From Haliclystus octoradiatus (Eukaryota > Cnidaria > Staurozoa > Stauromedusae > Haliclystidae), in contig OU744451.1 in assembly GCA_916610825.1 (NCBI GenBank), positions 10,228,989-10,292,988 of the forward strand: a stretch of 64,000 bases of DNA. The letters are read 5' to 3'. Positions 62,501-64,000 of the stretch are shown here, one piece after another (the first letter of the stretch is position 1; every line of letters begins with the position of its first letter). Position numbers and translations under genes: made by a program. The notes under the pieces are model-generated. The model worked only from the letters and a program-made list of their open reading frames with translations. It was not told where the DNA came from and made no database searches.

Positions 62501-63914
62501 ATATATATATTGCAAACAGTAAGATATTACACACCGGATCATGATGAGCAAGGGATAGAGAAATGACGTTCTCACAAAGACTTGGTGTAGGTGTAAGGTT
62601 ATGCAGTTGAAGGAATAATTCAACACAAGTTTTATGTTGCTGACAATTATCAATGTGGATGTCCTCCCATAAATTCTTAGCCAACATCTGAAAATAATTT
62701 TTAGAAAAACAAAGCTAGTCCATATTGTGACAAATAATTAACAAACTTTGATTTTACTATATATTTTAAGCTGATAAATATTGTTTGCATTGATTTTTGG
62801 AGACATTCACATGAGTTATACATTTCAGTTCGTTCTTCTGTGGGGGTATTCCATCTACAAAGACAATTTGATTGAAACGATTGTGATGATCCCATTGACT
62901 GGTCATCAGACCAAAACAAAAAAGTATTACAAAGTGCAGTATATAATAATTAATAATACTAATATTTACATCGTCATTAAACTGATCACACTTAGTTGTA
63001 AATTAGGCATACAGGAGTGTGTTGCACAGCGTTGTTAAAAACACGCATATGATTAATAAAACAGAATTTTACACAAGTTATATTGATGTTTGGTCTTTTG
63101 TCTTATTTCGTCCTTCAAACTCTACAACAATACAATCTTACACAAAGTAATTAGGCCTACTATAAATCCTTATATTCATCATTACGGTTCTTCTTTAATT
63201 TACTGCTCTATTCAAGGGTGGTACAGTATTAAAGACCAAGAAGATAACTTCATAGTATAGTTTCATTACTTCCAACTTCATTACGCCCAAGCAAAAAATA
63301 ATTTGTATAACAATCTGCAATTCACTATTTTGAACAAACAAAGACACAAACATTTCTTGACTTGGCCAGTTTGATTTCTGTATGAGCAGCGGAAATGATG
63401 TTTGGCCTGAATAGAGAACTATAATATTAGCCAAAAACTCAGCTATAATCTAACCAGCTTACATGCAATTCGGATAAATGAAATCCCTGTTTCTCTGAAA
63501 AGTTGCTTCAGAACCCCATCAAGTATTTAATTACCATGAATTAATCACTTTGCAGTCAATTCATTGTTAAAAAGTTCAGGATTAGTGCAAATTTGGATAA
63601 ATACAATTTGATTTGCATTTCAGCGGGTAACACTGTAAAAGAATATGGATATATCAACAAATATAATATCCTCACTTCATAGATTGGTGCTTCTTCAATC
63701 TGCCTTAGGCTATCCATAGATATCAATGGAACAATATTGGATTGGGTCTCTTGTTGCACCATTTTAGAACTATGTGAGAAAACTGACAGTGAAACATTTA
63801 ATAAATCCAGTATTGTTCTGATTGCGCATGTTCTAATATCAAAGTCATAGAACTGACAACAGCAAAGTAAAAGGGATTGAAGCCACGCAGGAAGATGATA
63901 CATTCCATTTCCTC
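39602..63914 (-). CDS. DOP1: DOP1 / dopey orthologue, C-terminal part, 17 exons in window
   Basis: Dopey proteins are large cytosolic leucine-rich proteins that act with MON2 and P4-ATPase flippases in traffic between endosomes and the trans-Golgi. Exons, 5' to 3': 63676-63914, 62535-62687, 61299-61408, 52622-52672, 51628-51896, 50784-50978, 49478-49756, 47952-48744, 47029-47273, 46526-46695, 45913-46155, 44602-44931, 43670-43927, 42988-43097, 41959-42226, 41168-41296, 39602-40474. All phases agree and give 1570 residues. Diagnostic segments include VELFLQLHNLTPTPSLCENV, DIGRLLEPLLLILLKP, LLQLLTP-style PIAMNHTIIF, GASLESSAWFRRNL, GYQYTRRAWKK-like DYQYTLRAWKKDVYDLF, the EIDQYHSHLPDIQERM helix and FRMTPNHLISLWPSIVTEL. 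The N-terminal dopey domain lies right of the window. The disordered middle is shorter than in vertebrates (about 2300-2465 residues in total). Confident in family; exon ends are hand-called. Confidence 0.94.
40475..41167. other. DOP1 intron with a TIR element
   Basis: 693 bp intron containing an (AAC)n-like run near 40552-40566 and a GTTCATGAAC element at 40768-40868. Confidence 0.6.
40768..40868. mobile_element. hAT-like MITE, copy 2
   Basis: Inverted ends CCCCTGCGAAAAACAGTT and, reversed, CCCCTGCCAAAAGCAGTT. The centre holds AACAGTTCATGAATG, TTAAATGGCCCC and TTTTCATGAACTG, as in the copy at 28936. Target duplication unclear. Confidence 0.65.
41168..41296 (-). CDS. DOP1: DOP1 exon, dopey C-terminal helices
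   Basis: 43 codons. Encodes LLRRLSFVLFCGEIDQYHSH and LPDIQERM, one of the best-conserved parts of the family. Acceptor TTCTACAG, donor GTAGAT. Confidence 0.95.
41297..41958. other. DOP1 intron
   Basis: 662 bp of intron; nothing recognised. Confidence 0.6.
41959..42226 (-). CDS. DOP1: DOP1 exon with RAWKKDVYDLF
   Basis: 268 nt, acceptor TTTTTTTAG, donor GTAATT. Encodes YQYTLRAWKKDVYDLFLEQD and FKDLITRVSVSQSGAINLF, both diagnostic of dopey. Confidence 0.96.
42619..42758 (+). repeat. Ribozyme-bearing repeat family H1, copy A
   Basis: 140 bp that match, with few changes, the reverse complement of 60465-60603: GTTTATTTGTCTGATGATTG, TTGACTCCTTTTATTATATT, GAGCACTATTTT and a terminal TTAGATAATATCTAA palindrome. 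It is one unit only, antisense to DOP1. Confidence 0.8.
42621..42670 (+). ncRNA. Hammerhead-ribozyme-like motif, family H1, copy A
   Basis: The conserved hammerhead order is present: CTGATGA (42631-42637), stem II TGC-GTAA-GCA with a GNRA-type tetraloop, GAAA (42650-42653), a two-base-pair stem III CTATTAG, then UA (42661-42662) where cleavage would occur. Upstream TTGT pairs with downstream ACAA as stem I, with two further pairs after one mismatch. Very short stem III is known from Penelope-like element and retrozyme ribozymes. Against activity: the first stem II pair is U-U instead of the usual G-C. Confidence 0.5.
42778..42973 (+). repeat. 32-bp minisatellite, six units
   Basis: Units TTCATGAATGTGAAATAGGC plus CAGTTTTCAGGT repeat with starts of ATGAATG at 42781, 42813, 42845, 42877, 42909 and 42941, exactly 32 bp apart and with only two or three substitutions in total. 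The unit resembles the centre of the GTTCATGAAC elements. Confidence 0.9.
42988..43097 (-). CDS. DOP1: DOP1 exon
   Basis: 110 nt, acceptor CTTTATGTAG, donor GTATGC. Encodes MLAPMLDLLYLSEEKDKVAA and VPYLKNH, matching the vertebrate LDMVFYSDEKE...VPYLRNHS segment. Confidence 0.95.
43098..43669. other. DOP1 intron
   Basis: 572 bp intron with an (AT)n run of about 26 bp at 43466-43491 and a short GATGATGATGATCATCATGA stretch near 43619-43640. Confidence 0.7.
43670..43927 (-). CDS. DOP1: DOP1 exon
   Basis: 86 codons, acceptor CTCAACAG, donor GTAATT. Encodes DLAQKLIDFCNGVAGASLES then AWFRRNLTV, equivalent to the AGSSLEQTTWLRRNL block; a Pro-rich variable part follows. Confidence 0.95.
43928..44601. 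other. DOP1 intron
   Basis: 674 bp intron; the part at about 44430-44575 belongs to dispersed repeat R1 and ends 26 bp from the donor. Confidence 0.6.
44430..44575 (+). repeat. Dispersed repeat R1, copy 2 (partial)
   Basis: Contains ATTTTGCTCTAACCTTCTGG, AATCCAGGATTCCTACTTTT and GTCGGACCCTGA, the right-hand end of R1. The same words occur in reverse at 61640-61690. Confidence 0.6.
44602..44931 (-). CDS. DOP1: DOP1 exon
   Basis: 110 codons, acceptor TATCATTTAG, donor GTAACA. Encodes LSLFRDGLTLNLLPPAQFVL and AIMSLFVQKVP, matching LLILLKDSIQLSLPAPGQFLILGVLNEF. Confidence 0.95.
45281..45410 (-). repeat. Repeat family H2, copy 1 (decayed)
   Basis: Shares TATAACTACTGTATTAG, GTACTTGTTTCTGGCCATTA and TTCATCAGTACTG with copy 2 in the same order and spacing (plus-strand text). 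On the minus strand it keeps CTGATGA and GAAAC, but stem II (CTG versus GCC) no longer pairs and stem III has an insertion. Confidence 0.7.
45481..45596. repeat. Small foldback with TGACGTCA
   Basis: ATCAACAAAT near 45484-45493 and ATTTGTTGAT near 45584-45594 are inverted. Inside lies TGACGTCA (45536-45543), a perfect CRE palindrome, and two CCCGC words. Could be a MITE; no clear target duplication. Confidence 0.5.
45721..45860 (-). repeat. Repeat family H2, copy 2
   Basis: Contains the complete hammerhead-like motif of this family. The word TTATAACTACTGTATTA occurs twice in it (45732 and 45813, 81 bp apart), which suggests the trace of a tandem unit. Confidence 0.7.
45740..45803 (-). ncRNA. 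Hammerhead-ribozyme-like motif, family H2
   Basis: On the minus strand, which is the sense strand of DOP1, the order is CTGATGA (45784-45790), stem II GGC-TAATG-GCC, GAAA (45767-45770), stem III CAAG-TA-CTTG, then UA (45755-45756) as the cleavage position, followed by TGCTAC. The bases before CTGATGA (GAGCAGTA) pair with TGCTACT as stem I: four pairs including one G-U, a mismatch, then two pairs. All core bases fit; the first stem II pair is A-A, which normally lowers activity. It lies about 110-170 nt into the intron. Confidence 0.5.
45913..46155 (-). CDS. DOP1: DOP1 exon
   Basis: 81 codons, acceptor TTGTTTAG, donor GTTGGT. Encodes VLQLLTPIAMNHTIIFLAAS then ADVW and NEEQLSLLNIITSIK, matching ILELLGPISMNHGVHFMAAIAFVW and EEQLLLVELVRSI. 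Confidence 0.95.
46156..46525. other. DOP1 intron
   Basis: 370 bp; nothing recognised. Confidence 0.6.
46526..46695 (-). CDS. DOP1: DOP1 exon
   Basis: 170 nt, acceptor TTTACAG, donor GTAATG. Encodes ARESVLSALPGILFSLVQVW, matching ARSGILSILHMIMSSVTLLW. Confidence 0.93.
46696..47028. other. DOP1 intron
   Basis: 333 bp; nothing recognised. Confidence 0.6.
47029..47273 (-). CDS. DOP1: DOP1 exon
   Basis: 245 nt, acceptor TTCGTTTAG, donor GTTAGT. Encodes VDHMLTMLEDITNMSHFCVV, matching DMILTLLEGITAIIHYCLL, then a variable Lys/Ser-rich stretch. Confidence 0.92.
47274..47951. other. DOP1 intron with foldback MITE
   Basis: 678 bp intron containing the hairpin element at 47521-47632. Confidence 0.7.
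47521..47632. mobile_element. 112-bp foldback MITE with TA duplication
   Basis: GCCTGCGTGCAGACTAAAAC at the left returns exactly inverted at the right (GTTTTAGTCTGCACGCAGGC), and the arms continue as CTATCTTAGCGAAAGTGTAA with two mismatches. The loop is a GTAAGTGTAAGTGTAAG run. TA flanks both ends (47519-47520, 47633-47634), as in mariner-type MITEs. Confidence 0.85.
47952..48744 (-). CDS. DOP1: DOP1 large exon
   Basis: 793 nt, acceptor TATTTTTAG, donor GTATGG. Encodes IEVLISISLHYIRSEY, CKVQRIALHCLLSTVYTLEG, LIALEHCVG and AAQPMLIAVCLSALKEKTW, matching vertebrate EILISLCLYYMRSHY, CKVQKVILHCLLSS, LIVLEHRV and HAQPITCQGMF. Confidence 0.95.
48844..49160. mobile_element. Decayed MITE related to 28036-28202
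   Basis: Starts CAGTGAAACCTGTAAATAAC and contains CTGGCTATGAGAG, GTATATAGACCACATGCATA and TAGTGATCAATGTATCAAC, words of the same family. The right end is not clear. Confidence 0.5.
49200..49385. mobile_element. MITE, CAGT termini with TA duplication, second family
   Basis: Left end CAGTAGAACTTGCTTAATAT, right end inverted CAGTTAAACTCGGTTAATAT (read from the minus strand). TA flanks both sides (49198-49199 and 49386-49387). The interior repeats GGGACATTAAGCGGGG-like words. Pogo/Tigger-type ends. A fragment of similar sequence (CCACCTTACTTAATATCCC) is at 62460-62480. Confidence 0.8.
49478..49756 (-). CDS. DOP1: DOP1 exon
   Basis: 279 nt, acceptor GTCTTTTAG, donor GTAAGT. Encodes HPLIVHKLYYTQPYDTEQVL then YSLKTLRNML and RELLIRHRRALTAKEFYGSL, matching HPLYQHVLLYLQLYD...LYAFSAIKAIL and LARHRISVMGKDFY. 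Confidence 0.95.
49757..50783. other. DOP1 intron with 42-bp minisatellite
   Basis: 1027 bp intron. Apart from the minisatellite at 49824-50205 nothing is recognised. Confidence 0.7.
49824..50205 (+). repeat. 42-bp minisatellite, nine units
   Basis: Unit about GTGTGTTATAAGTCAGATGG then AATGGATTATCATACTAATTAG. GATGGAATGG occurs nine times at steps near 42 bp. Because 42 is divisible by three, one frame reads as a 14-residue protein repeat (MEWIIILIRCVISQ), which I regard as an artefact. Confidence 0.9.
50784..50978 (-). CDS. DOP1: DOP1 exon, acidic linker
   Basis: 195 nt, acceptor TTCTTATTAG, donor GTAAAG. Encodes an acidic, Ser/Asp/Glu-rich disordered stretch (SETEIEEPGDEQDIDNLD). Accepted because the phase links both neighbours exactly; sequence itself is not conserved. 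Confidence 0.85.
50979..51627. other. DOP1 intron
   Basis: 649 bp; nothing recognised. Confidence 0.6.
51628..51896 (-). CDS. DOP1: DOP1 exon with DIGRLLEPLLL
   Basis: 269 nt, acceptor CTTCTAAAAG, donor GTAAAC. Encodes WLLHSNHFGDIGRLLEPLLL and ILLKPSSARVSV, matching DIARVLEPLLLLLLHPKTQRVSV, followed by an acidic stretch. Confidence 0.96.
51897..52621. other. DOP1 intron with TIR element
   Basis: 725 bp intron with the GTTCATGAAC element at 52212-52397. Confidence 0.6.
52212..52397. mobile_element. hAT-like MITE, copy 3
   Basis: Left CGAAAACCAGTTCTGGAGTT, right inverted GGAAAACAGTTCAGGAGTTC. The interior has five or more GTTCATGAAC-like palindromes and the family core AATGTTAAAGGGCC. Longer than the other copies, perhaps by internal duplication. 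Target duplication unclear. Confidence 0.65.
52622..52672 (-). CDS. DOP1: DOP1 micro-exon (51 nt)
   Basis: Acceptor CTATTTCAG, donor GTAACT. Encodes CMLLCMDSLESVLPSI, matching LFIMLDSLNSLDGS, with phases that join the exons at 61299 and 51628. Easily missed because it is tiny and 8.6 kb from its upstream neighbour. Confidence 0.88.
53137..53209. repeat. (CAT)n microsatellite, left of LINE
   Basis: About 24 CAT units, nearly pure, directly before the presumed LINE 5' end. A second CAT array lies directly after the LINE 3' tail. Confidence 0.95.
53389..55602 (+). CDS. LINE ORF1 protein with SGNH/GDSL esterase domain
   Basis: 737 residues, intact from ATG at 53389. Residues about 285-315 form a likely coiled coil (NLQIHVYNLEEENSVLKAKV). 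Residues about 355-530 form an SGNH hydrolase: block I IIGDSHLRH, block III HIGSNDIH, block V TYTNEHG with the Asp/His pair region. The C-terminal 180 residues are rich in Asn, Gln and Pro and resemble an RNA-binding or disordered tail. In the family ORF1 binds element RNA; the esterase role is not settled. An open frame of this length suggests recent activity. Confidence 0.88.
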   Translation: MAVKSGRSLKVLNEFENTKLDSSTCITTSIKASYRNDILHTARFNTTDVKIWKEATINYFNDINILSTRKPTKLEDKTVLSFFAPKSTHGKQKKLLTINFFSTGTIMCSGEELESFIDQHFLKINDSITTEKPQENLQNDKKGVFKQVTGALSMQNNSDTETEIDEGSQGVLTDNSSSPSEMTLGCPGPSDKVISTNDDNYKLILEPSNNSTFDTIILDSAGEHEQLSPNIMLKRGESLGHANQSTTVPERKQIIGISKITDKKSIVVADTDPISPNEDLWRALRNLQIHVYNLEEENSVLKAKVDSIEKRLSSSANAVKVARDNIPNNTIIENRNSKTIRQSKGEHSRTQTETQDLLIIGDSHLRHINPKRISKSADAKKIVCQGMATHKFISEIEDIGKTKDQYKHIILHIGSNDIHSQHLDVSLTDHKRVIETAKKLFPHAKLHLSSVLPKTDNQKTNEAIEVFNNEMETFCRGTNINYINHTKTFTIVKDGQSKLNPKLYLPDKTYTNEHGTKLLATNFIRNFHKIETTTSELKEFQTFTNTNSSNKSVMYQTTVQTQQTNPPLLTNKPVNTNNDVTENIQIQEERKNKDERNMYNTPYNGGRDMTYNTGNINIQQNHPQQNQYHLQPQMRPIHANHNQQNQQIGTNMSVGPGMPSAYSQPPKNPPPLLGPYQNHNTREMMPPYGGINLPHYNNFAPPLMTMPLNQQYYIPMSTQKQWNDTLFYPQNQMHRCY
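55816..59426 (+). pseudogene. LINE ORF2 (endonuclease-reverse transcriptase) with one frameshift
   Basis: From ATG 55816 the first frame encodes an apurinic-like endonuclease (ITFWNVNGLG, FLCETWL, VVLGGDFNARIG, YSDHCALHLSL) and the start of the reverse transcriptase (SPGTDGVLSEM, NYRGISLTSILGK, CFIDLKKAFDSV). Near 57968-57975 one base appears to be missing, and the second frame (to 59426) continues with RQGCILSPNLFNIF, the catalytic FADD in CLMFADDIVLF, the thumb and a C-terminal Cys/His cluster (CKFC...HLLFQC). Only one break is visible in about 1200 codons. Clade cannot be fixed by eye. Confidence 0.88.
59546..59592. repeat. (CAT)n microsatellite, right of LINE
   Basis: About 14 CAT units and two CATT variants directly after the ACAAACAAACAAA tail of the LINE. 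Confidence 0.95.
60464..60674 (-). mobile_element. Ribozyme-bearing insertion, family H1 copy B, 13-bp target duplication
   Basis: 211 bp inserted in the LINE between two copies of ATGATTTAAATAA (60451-60463 and 60675-60687). The LINE reading continues on both sides. The insert holds the reverse complement of copy A (60465-60603) and, on its right, an inverted partial copy (60619-60664) that makes 42-bp hairpin arms (60532-60573 with 60623-60664). No transposase or long A tail. The arrangement recalls Penelope-like or retrozyme remnants. Confidence 0.75.
60551..60601 (-). ncRNA. Hammerhead-ribozyme-like motif, family H1, copy B
   Basis: Minus strand (sense to DOP1): TTTGT, CTGATGA (60585-60591), stem II TGC-GTAG-GCA, GAAA (60569-60572), CTATTAG, UA (60560-60561), ACAA. 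It differs from copy A within this motif by one loop base only, so core and stems are conserved between copies 18 kb apart. First stem II pair is U-U, as in copy A. Confidence 0.5.
61299..61408 (-). CDS. DOP1: DOP1 exon with VLWHLSREF
   Basis: 110 nt, acceptor ATATCTGTTAG, donor GTGAAT. Encodes IAHWRFSVLWHLSREFYKND then CQRVLRTLD, matching EAHAKFAVLWHLTRDL...VRSFDRS. Confidence 0.93.
61409..62534. other. DOP1 intron with repeat R1
   Basis: 1126 bp intron. Holds an inverted R1 end (about 61640-61700), R1 copy 3 (62068-62355), TAGGCCTA at 61813 and a fragment of the 49200 MITE family near 62430-62480. Confidence 0.6.
62068..62355 (+). repeat. Dispersed repeat R1, copy 3
   Basis: GGTCCAATAAAATATTTT, GCGGGATTCCGATTTTT, GGGCTCTTGTCATAAACATA, TTTTCTTCTGAT and TAGCCTTCCAGGACTCTCAT follow in the order seen at 26207-26485. 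Confidence 0.7.
62535..62687 (-). CDS. DOP1: DOP1 exon with VELFLQLHNL
   Basis: 51 codons, acceptor ATTATTTTCAG, donor GTGTGT. Encodes KTCVELFLQLHNLTPTPSLC then ENVISLSL, matching KSVELFYQLHNLVPSSSICEDVIS. Confidence 0.96.
62688..63675. other. DOP1 intron
   Basis: 988 bp intron with TAGGCCTA at 63162; nothing else recognised. Confidence 0.6.
63676..63914 (-). CDS. DOP1: DOP1 exon with LPAWLQSLLLCC (most 5' in window)
   Basis: 239 nt, acceptor CCTTTTTAG, donor GTGAGG. Encodes LPAWLQSLLLCCCQFYDFDI then AIRTILDLLNV, matching PPQWLQTLMNACSQASDFSVQSVAISLVMDLVGL. Upstream exons lie beyond 64000. Confidence 0.92.
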
Positions 63915-64000
63915 CTAAAAAGGTAATACATAAAAACAATTATCATAGCATCAGAGAACAATATAGCAGTCGGCTAATTTTGTCTTTCTAGCCTACCAGC

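Overview
This is AT-rich metazoan nuclear DNA, read as an animal because it carries three recognisable genes: an intronless aldo/keto reductase (minus, 12152-13213), a complete 12-exon DCAF6/NRIP orthologue (plus, 13519-37151) and the 3' two thirds of a DOP1/dopey gene (minus, 39602-63914, running off the right edge). GT/AG introns, many non-LTR and LTR retroelements, a tRNA-headed SINE and a strong excess of the palindrome TAGGCCTA suggest a marine invertebrate. A deuterostome such as an echinoderm is plausible but not proved by this window.

Layout. 1-9265 is one tandem satellite of 175-bp monomers, each normally with a KpnI site, cut by the left edge. 9266-12151 holds a dead LINE 3' end, a diverged three-copy tandem repeat and a foldback repeat. 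AKR and DCAF6 start head to head only 305 bp apart. The first intron of DCAF6 is about 12.1 kb and contains a transposon nest: two Ty3/gypsy elements of Mag type in tail-to-tail orientation, separated by 7 bp whose two target duplications share one base, then a LINE endonuclease remnant and a tRNA-derived SINE. The remaining DCAF6 exons lie at 26.7-37.2 kb. A second SINE copy lies between the converging DCAF6 and DOP1 genes. DOP1 introns hold minisatellites, foldback and TIR elements, a nearly full-length LINE (53.2-59.5 kb) between two (CAT)n arrays, and a scrambled LINE (59.7-61.0 kb).

The most unusual signal is a set of hammerhead-ribozyme-like motifs in DOP1 introns. At 42.62 kb (plus) and 60.57 kb (minus) two copies of one short repeat family carry CTGATGA, a short stem II, GAAA, a tiny stem III and UA, with a complementary stem I. 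The 60.57-kb copy sits in a 211-bp insertion with a 13-bp target duplication, also contains an inverted partial copy, and interrupts a LINE. A second, unrelated family at 45.74 kb (minus, sense to DOP1) has the same core, with a decayed sister at 45.3 kb. They resemble the ribozymes described in Penelope-like elements and retrozymes, but the pair next to the core in stem II is non-canonical in both families, so activity is a hypothesis.

The genes are housekeeping types with no evident shared pathway: DCAF6 is a WD40 substrate receptor of CUL4-DDB1 ubiquitin ligases, DOP1 is a trans-Golgi/endosome traffic protein, and the AKR is a predicted NADPH oxidoreductase. Exon borders were set by hand from reading frame, splice consensus and remembered family homology; no alignment program was run.
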